A stretch of DNA of 64,000 bases from an uncultured Victivallales bacterium (GTDB lineage: Bacteria > Verrucomicrobiota > Lentisphaeria > Victivallales > UBA1829). Position 1 is the first letter of the stretch, and every line of letters begins with the position of its first letter. Positions 16,302 to 25,811 of the stretch are shown in pieces. The DNA lies in contig CALXRL010000039.1 of NCBI GenBank assembly GCA_944390735.1, forward strand, positions 62,001-126,000, written 5' to 3'. The position numbers and the translations under genes were made by a program. The notes below the pieces were generated by a model. It was not told where the DNA came from. It was given only the letters and a program-made list of their open reading frames with translations, and ran no database searches.

Positions 16302-18521
16302 ATGAATTTCAGCAAGGGCCCGTGGACGGAAGAAGTCAATGTCAGAGACTTCATCCAGCGCAATTACACTCCGTATGACGGCGGGAAAGAGTTTCTGAAA
16401 CCTCCCACGGAGCGAACCGTTTCGCTCTGGAGGAATCTCCTGGACCGGATGGCTCTCGAACGGCAGAGAAAAGGCGTCTACGACATCGACGAAAAAACGA
16501 TTTCCACCATCACCTCCCACGAGGCCGGATATATTGACAAGGATCTGGAACAGATTGTCGGACTCCAGACCGATGAACCGCTCAAGCGCGCCATCATGCC
16601 GTTCGGCGGCATCCGTCTCATTTACAGCGAACTGGAGGCCTACGGCAGGAAAATGGATCCGACCGTGGAACACGTCTTCCGCTACCGCAAAACCCATAAC
16701 GACGGCGTGTTCGATGTCTACACCGACGAAATGAAACGGGTCCGTCACGGCGGGCTCATCACGGGACTGCCGGACTCCTACGGGCGCGGACGCATCATCG
16801 GCGACTACCGCAGAGTTCCCCTCTACGGCGTCGACTTTCTCATTCAGGACAAGGTCCGCGCCAAAAACGAGATGGTCTGCGACATCATGGATTCCGGCAA
16901 GATCCGCCAGCGCGAGGAACTCGCGGAACAGATCAAAGCCCTGAAAGAGCTTAAGGAGATGGCGGCGAAGTACGGATTCGACATCTCCCGTCCGGCGGAA
17001 AACACCAGAGAGGCGATTCAGTGGCTCTATTTCGCGTATCTGGCGGCGGTCAAGGAGCAGAACGGCGCGGCGATGTCCATCGGACGGATCTCCACCTTCC
17101 TCGACTGTTATGCGGAACGCGACCTGAAGGACGGAGTCTTCACGGAGGAGCAGATTCAGGAATTTGTCGACCACTTCATCATGAAACTCCGGATCGTCCG
17201 TTTTCTGCGCACGCCGGCATACGACGAGCTTTTCTCCGGGGATCCGACCTGGATCACCGAATCGCTCGGCGGCATGTCGATCGACGGACGGCACATGGTC
17301 ACGAAAATGTCCTACCGCTTCCTGCACACGCTGGTCAATCTCGGACCCGCGCCGGAACCGAATCTGACGGTGCTCTGGAGTCCGCGTCTTCCGGAGAACT
17401 TCAAACGCTTCTGTGCGGAAATTTCGATCGCCACCTCCTCCATTCAGTATGAGAATGATGATCTGATGCGCGCAAAATTCGGCGACGATTACGGCATCGC
17501 CTGCTGCGTTTCCGCCATGAAAATCGGCAAGCAGATGCAGTTCTTCGGGGCGCGGGTCAATCTGGCGAAGGCCCTGCTCTATGCGATCAACGGCGGACGC
17601 GATGTGAAATGCAACAATGAACAGATCGGCCCCGCGATCCGCATGCTCTGTCAAAGCGAGGTCCTCCACTACGACGAGGTCATGCAGAACTTCGAGGAGA
17701 TCACCGACTGGCTCGCCAAGCTCTACATCGACACCTTGAACATCATCCATTACATGCACGACAAATACTGCTATGAACGCATTGAAATGGCGCTGCATGA
17801 CGAGGAGATCGTCCGGACGATGGCCGGCGGCATCGCCGGACTTTCCGTTCTGGCGGACAGTCTCTCCGCGATCAAATATGCGAAAGTGCATCCGGTTCTG
17901 AACGAAGCGGGACTTGCCGCGGAATTCGTCACGGAAGGCGATTTCCCGAAATACGGAAACAACGACGACCGCGTCGACCGGATCGCCGTTGACATTGTCA
18001 AATCGTTCCATCGGAAACTCTCCCGTCACTTCGCGTATCGGAATTCGAGGCCGACCCTCTCGATTCTCACGATCACCTCCAACGTCATGTACGGCAAGAA
18101 GACCGCCTCCACCCCCGACGGACGAAAATCCGGAGAGCCCTTCGCCCCGGGAGCGAACCCGATGCACGGTCGCGACGCCAGCGGAGCGGTCGCCTCCCTG
18201 AAATCCGTGGCGAAGCTCCCCTACGACAGCGCCGAGGACGGCATCTCCTGCACCTTCTCCATCCTGCCCGATTCGCTCGGGAAAAACCAGGAGGACAAGA
18301 TCTCCAATCTGATCGCTCTTCTGGACGGCTATTTCACGGAGGGCGGACACCATCTGAACGTGAACGTCCTTCAGCGGGAGATGCTGCTGGATGCGATGGA
18401 ACACCCGGAAAAGTATCCGCAGCTCACGATCCGCGTCTCCGGCTACGCCGTGAACTTCATCAAGCTGACGCGGGAACAGCAGCTGGATGTGGTCAACCGG
18501 ACCTTCCACAACCGTTTCTGA
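16302..18521 (+). CDS. pflB: Pyruvate formate-lyase (glycyl radical enzyme)
   Basis: Converts pyruvate and CoA to acetyl-CoA and formate under anoxia. At 739 residues the length fits PflB (about 760). The adjacent catalytic cysteines are C401-C402 ([10 protein letters not shown]), and the glycyl-radical loop near the C terminus is RVSGYAVNF with radical site G714. Two adjacent cysteines point to PflB itself rather than a diol or glycerol dehydratase. The start follows AAAGGA by 10 nt; a longer open frame upstream crosses the promoter and was not used. pflA follows 7 nt downstream. Confidence 0.95.
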   Translation: MNFSKGPWTEEVNVRDFIQRNYTPYDGGKEFLKPPTERTVSLWRNLLDRMALERQRKGVYDIDEKTISTITSHEAGYIDKDLEQIVGLQTDEPLKRAIMPFGGIRLIYSELEAYGRKMDPTVEHVFRYRKTHNDGVFDVYTDEMKRVRHGGLITGLPDSYGRGRIIGDYRRVPLYGVDFLIQDKVRAKNEMVCDIMDSGKIRQREELAEQIKALKELKEMAAKYGFDISRPAENTREAIQWLYFAYLAAVKEQNGAAMSIGRISTFLDCYAERDLKDGVFTEEQIQEFVDHFIMKLRIVRFLRTPAYDELFSGDPTWITESLGGMSIDGRHMVTKMSYRFLHTLVNLGPAPEPNLTVLWSPRLPENFKRFCAEISIATSSIQYENDDLMRAKFGDDYGIACCVSAMKIGKQMQFFGARVNLAKALLYAINGGRDVKCNNEQIGPAIRMLCQSEVLHYDEVMQNFEEITDWLAKLYIDTLNIIHYMHDKYCYERIEMALHDEEIVRTMAGGIAGLSVLADSLSAIKYAKVHPVLNEAGLAAEFVTEGDFPKYGNNDDRVDRIAVDIVKSFHRKLSRHFAYRNSRPTLSILTITSNVMYGKKTASTPDGRKSGEPFAPGANPMHGRDASGAVASLKSVAKLPYDSAEDGISCTFSILPDSLGKNQEDKISNLIALLDGYFTEGGHHLNVNVLQREMLLDAMEHPEKYPQLTIRVSGYAVNFIKLTREQQLDVVNRTFHNRF

Positions 18522-18528
18522 TTCCGGC

Positions 18529-19278
18529 ATGGGCGGCATCTCCGGCAGAATTCATTCCTGGGACAGTTTCGGAACGCTTGACGGTCCGGGGATCCGGTTT
18601 GTCGTTTTTCTTCAGGGCTGTCCGCTCCGCTGCCGTTTCTGTCACAATCCGGACACCTGGCACCCGAACGGCGGCCGCTCCATCACGACCGCCGAACTGG
18701 AGAAACAGATTGAATCCTGCCGGAACTTTCTCCGGAACGGAGGCGTCACTCTTTCGGGCGGGGAACCGCTGATGCAGCCGGACTTCTCCACCGATCTGCT
18801 GCGGCGCTGCCGGAAGGCGGGCTTTCATACGGCGCTGGACACGGCGGGCTCCCTGCCGCCGGACATGTCGCGGGAAACGATCGACGCGGCGGATCTTCTG
18901 CTGCTCGATCTCAAGGCGCTGGATCCGGAACTCTGCCGCGAACTCACCGGTCAGGACAACCAAAACGAACTTGCCACGCTCGAATACTGCGAACGGACCG
19001 GAAAAGAGGTCTGGATCCGTCATGTTCTGCTGCCGGACATCACGCTCCGCATGGACCGTCTGGCCGCGCTCGCCGCCTATCTGAAACCCTTTCGATGCGT
19101 CCGGCGCGTGGAGCTTCTGCCGTTTCATAAGATGGGCGAATTCAAGTGGAGAGAACTCGGACTCGAACCGCCGTTTGCCGGTCTTCGGGTCCCCACCCCC
19201 GGGGAACGGGCCGCCGCGGAAGCGCTCTTCGCAGACTGGAACGGCGGTGAAAACCGGCCTTCCGGTCCGGGGACGTGA
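18529..19278 (+). CDS. pflA: Pyruvate formate-lyase activating enzyme (radical SAM)
   Basis: A 249-residue radical SAM activase that installs the glycyl radical on PflB. The 4Fe-4S/SAM motif is CPLRCRFC (CxxxCxxC) near residue 30, preceded by the family signature SFGTLDGPGIRFVVFLQGC, and followed by the SGGEPLMQ motif. Only one cluster motif is present, as in true PflA. It starts 7 nt after the pflB stop with no clear ribosome site, so translation is probably coupled. Confidence 0.95.
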   Translation: MGGISGRIHSWDSFGTLDGPGIRFVVFLQGCPLRCRFCHNPDTWHPNGGRSITTAELEKQIESCRNFLRNGGVTLSGGEPLMQPDFSTDLLRRCRKAGFHTALDTAGSLPPDMSRETIDAADLLLLDLKALDPELCRELTGQDNQNELATLEYCERTGKEVWIRHVLLPDITLRMDRLAALAAYLKPFRCVRRVELLPFHKMGEFKWRELGLEPPFAGLRVPTPGERAAAEALFADWNGGENRPSGPGT

Positions 19279-19318
19279 CATTTTCCGCATTTTCTCTCCG
19301 CTTTTTTCAAAATTCCAA

Positions 19319-19346
19319 TTGAAAAAAAAGAAAGCGCCCTTATCTT
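19319..19346 (+). promoter_or_regulatory. Possible promoter of GH20 gene
   Basis: TTGAAA (19319-19324), 16 nt, TATCTT (19341-19346), 36 nt before the start codon. Confidence 0.45.
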
Positions 19347-19382
19347 CCTAAGAACCGAGAACAACCAGACAAGGAATTGACC

Positions 19383-21569
19383 ATGCTACCCTATCCACAT
19401 ATCATGCAGCTGAACGCCGGACGACGGAGTTCCACCGTCCGGACCGTCCGCGACGCATCCCTTTGCCGTCCCGATGAATATCTCATCACGATGACGGAAC
19501 ACTCCACTGAAATCCGCAGCGCCACCGATTCCGGTTTTTTCTACGCGGAACGCACCCTGCGCGAGCTGCCGCCGGACCGGATCGGCACCGTTCATGACTG
19601 GGCCGACGTTCCCCTCCGCATCGTCATGGTGGACCTGAAACGGATCAGCTGGAACTATTCCTATCTGCGGTCGCTGTTTTCCCTGTTCGCCGACCTGAAA
19701 ATCAATGCGTGCCTTCTGGAATACGAGGACAAGTTTCCGTACTCCTTCACGGACCGGATCGCGGTTGCCGACGCCTTTTCCCGGGAACAGATTGCGGAAC
19801 TGGTCCGGACCGCGCGGGAGAATCATGTGGAACTCATTCCGCTGGTGCAATGCTTCAGCCATTGGGAATACATTCTCAGACACGACGAATTCGCTGCGAT
19901 CCGCGAGGACCAGAAGAATGTCTCCCAGGGCTGTCCCCTGAATCCGGGGACGTTTGAACTTTTCCGGTCCATGCTGACCGAAATTCTGGACATGCATCCG
20001 GACTGCCGCTATGTGCATGTCGGAGGGGATGAGGCCCGTCTTCTGGGACACTGTCCGGCCTGCGCGGAAAAAGTGAAGCGCTCCGGCGTGGAAACCCTGT
20101 TCGGCGACTATCTGGAACAGGTTGTGGAACTGGTAAACGCCCATGGGAAAACACCTCTTTTCTGGGCGGATTTCTTCTGGCATCACGACGCGCCCCTTCT
20201 GAAACAGAACTGCATCGCGGTGGATTGGGAATACACCCCGCGCGCGCTCCGCGCCGGAGAGGTGTCTGTCGGAATCGAACGCATCCGCTACGGCGGAACG
20301 CTTCCGGACCGCTATGCGCCTTTCCTGGATCCGGATCCCAAGGACAGAACCCTCTTCAGCTTCCCGCACACCTCCTGGCTGACGGAGCACGGCTACCGGA
20401 CATTCGGCGGAGGAGTCGTCAACGCGTCCGCCAACGTTCTCGCCCACGCCGGAGCGGCCGTGCGCCGGAATACGGGAGCAGTTCTGGCGACCTACTGGGG
20501 CTCATGCGATTCGCTCTCCACCCCGCTGGCGCTGTTTCCCTGGCGCATCGCGGGAATCGCCATGCTCGGTGCCGCATGCTGGAACTGCGGATATGAAGAG
20601 GCAAACAACGCCACGTTCTACCGCAGACTTGCGGAAAAAATGCACGACGCTCCGGAGGACTGGACAAACTATGCTCTCGCCGACGACCAGGGAACCCTGA
20701 TCTCGCCCATGCGGTACAGGGAAAAACCCGAACCGGGAAAAGGAACGCTCGGACTCTTCGGGAAAAAAGTCGCGTTTGACTACGAAATGCAGACGCTCTT
20801 TCAGGATAAGCCGATCTTTGAACGATCCGCGTTTGAACAGGTGCCGCTCGGAAGTCAGGCGAATTCCACGCTGGATTTTGAAGTCAACGGGGAGCCGTGC
20901 AAGTTCACCATCGGACGTCTGCGCTTTCTTCCGCAAGGGGAACGGATCTGCGCGGGAATTCCGTTTCTGCTGGAGGACCGTCTGGCGCTTTACGGCTGCT
21001 ATCCGGGACAGACGGTTCCGTCATCCGTTCGGTTCTCCGTCGGAAAGAAACATCCGGACGGTCTGGCCCTGATTCAGTCGGTGGTCGGCTATACCGGAAT
21101 GCCGGACCGGGCGGCGGAATGTCTTTTCCACTATCGGGACACCTCCGTCTCCGTGCCGCTGATCTGGGGAAAGAATCTGGGAAACTGGTGGGTGATCGAG
21201 GATCAGCAGGATCTCCGGATCGCGTTTGCCAATGTGGACTTTGGAAACCATGACTATTCCCGACTCGGACTGCACCTCTGGATCTGCCGGAATCCGCATC
21301 CGGAAAAGGAGCTGCTCGCGGTCGAACTGAACGTTCACCGCGATGTGATCATTGCTCTTGCCGGACTCACGCTGTTCGAGAAAAAAACCGGCAATGCCGC
21401 CTGCGCCGACCTGCTGGACAGAAAACAGAAAGAGCTGGAAACGCTTTCCGATGAGTTCAACCGGGAGATCGGGAAATATGTCGGAGCCTCCTCCATCGGG
21501 GAGCTGAATTGTCAGGCGTTCGGGAGCCATCGGAATTTCCTGGCTCGTCTCAGGAAACTGCTGAACTGA
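19383..21569 (+). CDS. GH20-like beta-hexosaminidase, apparently cytoplasmic
   Basis: A 728-residue protein with the GH20 catalytic signature YVHVGGDEA: the Asp-Glu pair of substrate-assisted beta-N-acetylhexosaminidases lies near residues 218-219. The TIM barrel starts near residue 80 (RIVMVDLKRISWNYSYL). The first 75 residues resemble the small alpha/beta domain that precedes it. No signal peptide is present, so it probably acts on imported oligosaccharides. The C-terminal 300 residues are not assigned. Start follows AAGGA by 7 nt. Substrate (GlcNAc or GalNAc) cannot be told. Confidence 0.78.
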   Translation: MLPYPHIMQLNAGRRSSTVRTVRDASLCRPDEYLITMTEHSTEIRSATDSGFFYAERTLRELPPDRIGTVHDWADVPLRIVMVDLKRISWNYSYLRSLFSLFADLKINACLLEYEDKFPYSFTDRIAVADAFSREQIAELVRTARENHVELIPLVQCFSHWEYILRHDEFAAIREDQKNVSQGCPLNPGTFELFRSMLTEILDMHPDCRYVHVGGDEARLLGHCPACAEKVKRSGVETLFGDYLEQVVELVNAHGKTPLFWADFFWHHDAPLLKQNCIAVDWEYTPRALRAGEVSVGIERIRYGGTLPDRYAPFLDPDPKDRTLFSFPHTSWLTEHGYRTFGGGVVNASANVLAHAGAAVRRNTGAVLATYWGSCDSLSTPLALFPWRIAGIAMLGAACWNCGYEEANNATFYRRLAEKMHDAPEDWTNYALADDQGTLISPMRYREKPEPGKGTLGLFGKKVAFDYEMQTLFQDKPIFERSAFEQVPLGSQANSTLDFEVNGEPCKFTIGRLRFLPQGERICAGIPFLLEDRLALYGCYPGQTVPSSVRFSVGKKHPDGLALIQSVVGYTGMPDRAAECLFHYRDTSVSVPLIWGKNLGNWWVIEDQQDLRIAFANVDFGNHDYSRLGLHLWICRNPHPEKELLAVELNVHRDVIIALAGLTLFEKKTGNAACADLLDRKQKELETLSDEFNREIGKYVGASSIGELNCQAFGSHRNFLARLRKLLN

Positions 21570-21623
21570 CCGCGTCCCCCGGGATGCGGTACGGAAACGG
21601 AAACAGGGAGTTCATCGCGAATC

Positions 21624-22343
21624 ATGTGGCTGGAATTGATCTTATCCATTCTCTGGATGGCTTGTTTTGTCCTTCTCTGCATGCGATTCAAAGGGGAGGT
21701 TCTGCGGACGGTGTTTCTGTCGGTTGTAATGACGGCGGGATACTGCTTTGTTTCCCACGTCATCTGCGGACGGGACAATCCGTTTCTCTCGGAAAAGGGA
21801 TCCGTGGTTCCGCTGCTGGAACTGCTTCTTTTCGCGGAAGGATTCGCACTGCTCTGCTGCCGGGAAACACTGAGCACGCTGACGAAAATCAAAGGACTTT
21901 TCCATCAGGAGGTCTTCTGGTATCTGGTCTGCTTTTTTCCGGGGCTTTGCATCGGCTATCTTTTCCGGATTCGGGAGATAACCTTCACCCTGTCGCCGGA
22001 ATCGCTGCCGGATCTGAATCTCCGGATGGTTCTGCTTCTTGCTCTCGGGGTGGTCGCCGCGGTGACGCTGCTGACGCTTTCGACTCTGGAGGCGTGGAAA
22101 AAGGAGGAGTTCAAGTGGTACTTTCCGCTTCTGATTTCGCTTCCGGCGCTGTTTGTGCTGATCTCCTGGCTGATCCGGGAGGATTTCTCTCCAACCGTTC
22201 ACCGCTGGCTGTGGAGTCTGTTTCTGATTGTGTTTCTGCGCTATCCGGTCCGGATTTCGCGTCTGCCGCAGGCATTTGCGCTGGGCGTCTTTGTCAACGC
22301 CCTGGCAACCAGCGGACTGGAACGCATCTGGTATCCGGTTTGA
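21624..22343 (+). CDS. Polytopic membrane protein, unknown
   Basis: 239 residues, very hydrophobic, with about seven predicted helices (near 3-20, 28-48, 62-78, 95-115, 130-152, 170-188 and 200-230). No transporter, enzyme or receptor motif is visible. It starts 54 nt after the GH20 stop in the same direction, so it may be co-transcribed. GGGAG lies 15 nt upstream of the ATG, so the ribosome site is weak. I do not recognise a family. Confidence 0.65.
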   Translation: MWLELILSILWMACFVLLCMRFKGEVLRTVFLSVVMTAGYCFVSHVICGRDNPFLSEKGSVVPLLELLLFAEGFALLCCRETLSTLTKIKGLFHQEVFWYLVCFFPGLCIGYLFRIREITFTLSPESLPDLNLRMVLLLALGVVAAVTLLTLSTLEAWKKEEFKWYFPLLISLPALFVLISWLIREDFSPTVHRWLWSLFLIVFLRYPVRISRLPQAFALGVFVNALATSGLERIWYPV

Positions 22344-22387
22344 AGGACAAGGCAGCCTCCTCCCCCCCGAATGAAACCCGAAGAGAC

Positions 22388-22419
22388 AAAAAAAGAGGAA
22401 CGGATTCGATCCGTTCCTC
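22388..22419 (-). terminator. Rho-independent terminator of the small secreted protein gene
   Basis: A perfect 11-bp stem, GAGGAACGGAT/ATCCGTTCCTC with loop TCG, followed on the minus strand by seven T. It lies 27 nt beyond the stop at 22446. Confidence 0.88.
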
Positions 22420-22445
22420 CGGAATCATCTCCTGAAGATCAGGAA

Positions 22446-23150
22446 TTACAACTGAACGAGAACCACAAGGTCGGCGGTTTTGTAGTTCTTTCCGGAATTG
22501 GAGAAGGTCCAGTCCGGATTGTTCACCGACTGATTGCCGATACCGACTTCAGCATTTTTTCCGGTCACCCAGTGGTTGTATGCCATCACGGTCTGTTTTT
22601 CCGCGGTGTTGTGGATCTGCATGGAACCGTAGTTGCCGGTGGGGGCGGGAGTATCGCCGAAATCGAATTTCGCGTTGTCCGCGCCGGGGATCTTGGCTCC
22701 GTTGCCGGCGGCGTAATTGGTCGCCCAGAACTCAATGTTGCCCTTCGGGAAGGTGCCGTTCTTGACGCCGGGGACATTGGACTTGACCGTCAGATTCGAC
22801 ACATTGACCTGGAAGTTCTTCTTGGGATTCATGGCGGGAACCCCGATCTCCTTGGCATTCTGGGAGAAGGGATCCATGGTCACGAAGACCTGCTGCACTT
22901 TGCCGTCATTGCCGACGAGGCGCAGATAATAGCCGATCTTCTTGAATTTCTTTCCCGCGAACGTGTCGGAATAATCCTTGACATACTTTTTGTTGCCTTT
23001 GTCGACTCCGCTGAACGCATCCACGACATAGACGGTCTTGAAAGCCTTGGCTTCCGGTGCGAATTTTTGAAGTTCCTGTTCCGCATCCGCCGCGACAGCG
23101 ACGGTTCCCAATGCAAATGCAGCAGCGGCAAACATCATCAGTTTGTTCAT
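22446..23150 (-). CDS. Exported protein resembling the C-terminal module of sialate O-acetylesterase-like proteins
   Basis: 234 residues with a signal peptide (MNKLMMFAAAAFALGTVAVA, cleavage after AVAA). The C-terminal half (GNIEFWATNYAAGNG, YGSMQIHNTAEKQTVMAYNHW, then PDWTF) resembles, from memory, an all-beta module found at the end of sialate O-acetylesterase-like proteins of Verrucomicrobia and relatives. No SGNH esterase catalytic domain is present, so it may bind rather than cleave carbohydrate. AAGGAGG sits 5 nt from the ATG, and both a good promoter and a strong terminator flank it, suggesting high expression as a single gene. Confidence 0.6.
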   Translation of the reverse strand: MNKLMMFAAAAFALGTVAVAADAEQELQKFAPEAKAFKTVYVVDAFSGVDKGNKKYVKDYSDTFAGKKFKKIGYYLRLVGNDGKVQQVFVTMDPFSQNAKEIGVPAMNPKKNFQVNVSNLTVKSNVPGVKNGTFPKGNIEFWATNYAAGNGAKIPGADNAKFDFGDTPAPTGNYGSMQIHNTAEKQTVMAYNHWVTGKNAEVGIGNQSVNNPDWTFSNSGKNYKTADLVVLVQL

Positions 23151-23229
23151 GTTCTCCTCCTTGTCTTTGGTTGATTTCTTTCTGAAACGCCTGGTCCCCA
23201 TGGGATATCGGGAGAGGCCGTTGTTATCC

Positions 23230-23258
23230 AATGTAGACATCCTTTCCCGATTTTTCAA
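23230..23258 (-). promoter_or_regulatory. Promoter of small secreted protein gene
   Basis: Minus-strand TTGAAA (23258-23253), 17 nt, TACATT (23235-23230). Predicted start near 23223, leader about 73 nt. Confidence 0.6.
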
Positions 23259-23738
23259 ATAGAAAAAGGGAAGAATTCCGACTGAAGGACAAAAAAATCA
23301 GACTTTTTTTATGAAAAAAGGGAAAAATCTTCCATTTCCGCACCAAAATCGGACTGTTTTTTCAACCACCGCCTCCCGGGAAAGCGAATCGGAGGATGCC
23401 GCTTCCGCCGCTTTCTCCTCCGACTCTCCGATCCCCGTTTCCGAGAACCGGAGTCCTTCAGCGGAGAACCTGTGCCAAGCGCCCTCCGTCCCGCGTTTGC
23501 AAGGAGGAGAAAAATTCCACGCCATGGAACGAGCCTGCTCTCTTTTGCGGCTTCCCCTTTTCCGCCCCACTCTTCCCGGAAAGATACAATCCTCCGAATC
23601 CTCCGCGCACGGGAGACCGTGCGGGAGGAATTTCTTCCGATTCCGGAAAAGGCACGGAGAATTCCGGAATTCCCGTTGTCCGGAAAAAATCCTCTTCCGA
23701 CGGAGGCGATCAAGTTGATTTCACTTCCGCGCGGAGCG
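23259..23738. other. Gene-free stretch
   Basis: 480 nt between the promoter of the secreted protein and the end of the lactate dehydrogenase gene. Several overlapping open frames exist on both strands, but none has a ribosome site, recognisable motif or normal composition (they are Arg/Ser/Pro-rich). I see no hairpin terminator, repeat or RNA gene. Confidence 0.5.
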
Positions 23739-24812
23739 TCATTTTTTCCGGCAGGGGGTCCCGTTGGACTTTCCCGGACAGGAACGTTTTCCGTCGCAGA
23801 GATGACAGATTTCGTTGACCAGCTCCTTCCCCTGAAAGAAGTCGCGGATGTTTCGCAGCGTGACCTCCGCAATGCTGGTTTCCGCTTCCCGGGTGAAAAA
23901 GGCCTGATGAGAGGTCACGATCACATTGGGGAAGGTCAGCAGACGGGCAAGAACGTCGTCGTCGATAGCGGCGTCGGACTTGTCTTCGAAGAAGTAATCG
24001 GTCTCCTCCTCATAGACGTCGAGTCCGGCAGCGCCGATCTTCTTCTTTTTCAGCCCCTGGATGAGAGCGGGCGCATCGATCAGCGCTCCGCGGCTTGTGT
24101 TCAGCAGAAAGACGCCCGGCTTCATCAGAGCGATGCTTTTCTTGTCGATCATATGACGATTTTCGGGCGTCAGCGGACAATGCAGGGAAATCACATCGCT
24201 TCGCCGGAAGAGCTCCTCCAGCGGAACGTATTCCATATGAAGACGTTTTGCCTCTTCCTGTTTCGGGAAGAGATCGTATGCGAGGATTTTGACACCGAAT
24301 CCCTGAAGAATCTCCACAAAGGTCAGACCGATCTTTCCGGTCCCCACCACGCCGATGGTTTTTCCGCAGAGATCGAATCCTAAAAATCCGTTGATGGAGA
24401 AATTGTTTTCGCGGACCCGGCAGTACGCGCGGTGGAGATTCCGGTTCAGCGTCAGCAAAAGTCCCATGGTATATTCCGCGACCGCGTGAGGCGAATACTC
24501 CGGCACCCGCACGACCCGGAGTTTTCCAAGCGCGGCGGCAAGATTTACATTGTTGTAGCCGGCACAGCGCATGGCGATGAGCTTCACTCCCTCCTCATGG
24601 AGTTTGCGGATGGTCTTCTCGGAGAGATCGTCGTTCACAAATGCGCAGACCACCTGGGAACCGTCGGCAATCGCGGCGGAAGCGGGAGTCAGACGCGTTT
24701 CATAAAAACGGATATCGAATCCATATTGCGGATCGCGGTTGGCGGCCTCGAAGAACTGACGGTCATACGGTTTGGTGTCGAAAAATGCGACTTTGATTTT
24801 GGAATGTTTCAT
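23739..24812 (-). CDS. ldhA: D-lactate dehydrogenase / D-2-hydroxyacid dehydrogenase
   Basis: A 357-residue NAD-dependent enzyme that reduces pyruvate to D-lactate. The Rossmann motif is GVVGTGKIG. The catalytic Arg is in NTSRGALID, the Glu in LDVYEEETDYFFED, and the His in VTSHQAFFTREA; these extended contexts are typical of fermentative LdhA rather than serine biosynthesis enzymes. AAGGGGG lies 9 nt before the ATG. A tail of about 20 residues with Cys and Lys (CHLCDGKRSCPGK) is unusual. It has its own consensus promoter. It complements the pfl genes as a fermentative sink. Confidence 0.9.
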   Translation of the reverse strand: MKHSKIKVAFFDTKPYDRQFFEAANRDPQYGFDIRFYETRLTPASAAIADGSQVVCAFVNDDLSEKTIRKLHEEGVKLIAMRCAGYNNVNLAAALGKLRVVRVPEYSPHAVAEYTMGLLLTLNRNLHRAYCRVRENNFSINGFLGFDLCGKTIGVVGTGKIGLTFVEILQGFGVKILAYDLFPKQEEAKRLHMEYVPLEELFRRSDVISLHCPLTPENRHMIDKKSIALMKPGVFLLNTSRGALIDAPALIQGLKKKKIGAAGLDVYEEETDYFFEDKSDAAIDDDVLARLLTFPNVIVTSHQAFFTREAETSIAEVTLRNIRDFFQGKELVNEICHLCDGKRSCPGKSNGTPCRKK

Positions 24813-24845
24813 CCGGAATGCCCCCTTTCTCTGTAATGTTTGGAA

Positions 24846-24874
24846 AATATAGACGCGAAAAGGGAATCTGTCAA
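24846..24874 (-). promoter_or_regulatory. Promoter of ldhA
   Basis: Minus-strand TTGACA (24874-24869), 17 nt, TATATT (24851-24846): near consensus. The -35 box overlaps the stop codon of the upstream AraC-type gene. Confidence 0.75.
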
Positions 24875-25677
24875 GACTTGAATTCCTTGCGATATCCGGA
24901 AGGAGTCAGATTCCGATGCTGCTTGAAGATGCGGGAAAAATAGAATTCATCGTCGAATCCGCTGCGATGAGCGATTTCACAGAGCGGCAGCACGGTATCG
25001 GTCAGCAGTTTCATGGCGCGGTTCAGGCGGCATTCGATGAGGAACTGGGTGGGGGCGCATCCGGTCAGCTCCCGGAAAATCCGGCGGAAATGGGAGTAGG
25101 AGATTGACATATTGTTCGCCTCCCGGCAGAAATCCCAGTTTTCCTGCGGATTCGCGATGATCTCCCTGCGCAGATTCTGAATGTACTGTTCGCAGAAGAC
25201 ATTGATCTTGGCATGCACAAGCGGCTGTTCCCGCATCTGAAGGAGGAGATCCTCCAGCAGCAGCACCGCGCGCGCCTGCCGGGACCCGTTCGGATGCTGA
25301 AGCAGGGCGAGAAGCTCCAAAAGGGTCGAATAAAACCGTTCCGCCTTGGTAATTTTCACGAGGGGATTTTTTTCCGCGCGGACCAGGAGTCCGCCTTCCA
25401 GAAAGGCGCGGGTCCGGGGACCGCTGAAACAGACGAAGCAGTGATGGCGCGTCTCCCCGGGAGGCGAACCATAGGTGTAGGAGCGGTCCGGTTCGGAAAC
25501 GAAGGCGCAGGGACCTTCCGCGATCTCCTCCGGCTGGCCGTCCACGCTGAAGAGGAGACGTCCGGAATGGTTGTACTGAATCCCGTAATATCCCTCGAAG
25601 ATCCGGTTTCTGGTCAGCGTGGTATAGTCGGGATTCTCCCCTGAAATTCGGAAGTCGATGCCGTCAAAATATTTCAT
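24871..25677 (-). CDS. AraC-family transcriptional regulator
   Basis: 268 residues: an N-terminal cupin-like ligand domain (about 1-150, with EGPCAFVSEPDRSYTYG) and a C-terminal double helix-turn-helix (about 170-265, ending SGFDDEFYFSRIFKQHRNLTPSGYRKEF), the standard AraC/XylS pattern for sugar-responsive activators. I start at MKYFDGI (25677); the longer frame runs through the promoter. It is divergent from a Gfo/Idh/MocA oxidoreductase 134 nt away, which it probably controls. The same pairing recurs at 41842-43857. Confidence 0.88.
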   Translation of the reverse strand: MKYFDGIDFRISGENPDYTTLTRNRIFEGYYGIQYNHSGRLLFSVDGQPEEIAEGPCAFVSEPDRSYTYGSPPGETRHHCFVCFSGPRTRAFLEGGLLVRAEKNPLVKITKAERFYSTLLELLALLQHPNGSRQARAVLLLEDLLLQMREQPLVHAKINVFCEQYIQNLRREIIANPQENWDFCREANNMSISYSHFRRIFRELTGCAPTQFLIECRLNRAMKLLTDTVLPLCEIAHRSGFDDEFYFSRIFKQHRNLTPSGYRKEFKS

Positions 25678-25743
25678 GAATGAATCAGAAAATCCATATT
25701 TATGTTGTCTTTCTCCATTCTCAAAGTTCGTTTTCCGGTATAT

Positions 25744-25772
25744 AGTATAAATCAAAAACCATCGTTTTACAA
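25744..25772 (-). promoter_or_regulatory. Promoter of AraC-type gene, overlapping the divergent oxidoreductase control region
   Basis: Minus-strand TTGTAA (25772-25767), 17 nt, TATACT (25749-25744). On the plus strand TATAGT/TATAAA sequences occur at the same place without a good -35, as expected for an activator-dependent promoter of the gene at 25812. TCGTTTT occurs twice (25728 and 25762), 34 nt apart, a possible AraC half-site pair. Confidence 0.5.
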
Positions 25773-25811
25773 CATGGGATACGGCAGATAACAGAGAAAA
25801 AAGGTGAAAAA

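Noticed and set aside
16170..18539. A 789-codon open frame antisense to pflB
   Set aside because: It mirrors the codon pattern of pflB, has no family motif and no ribosome site; an effect of GC-rich third positions.
23311..23718. Candidate 135-residue protein in the gap before ldhA
   Set aside because: Arg/Ser/Pro-rich, no ribosome site, and equal-quality frames exist on both strands.
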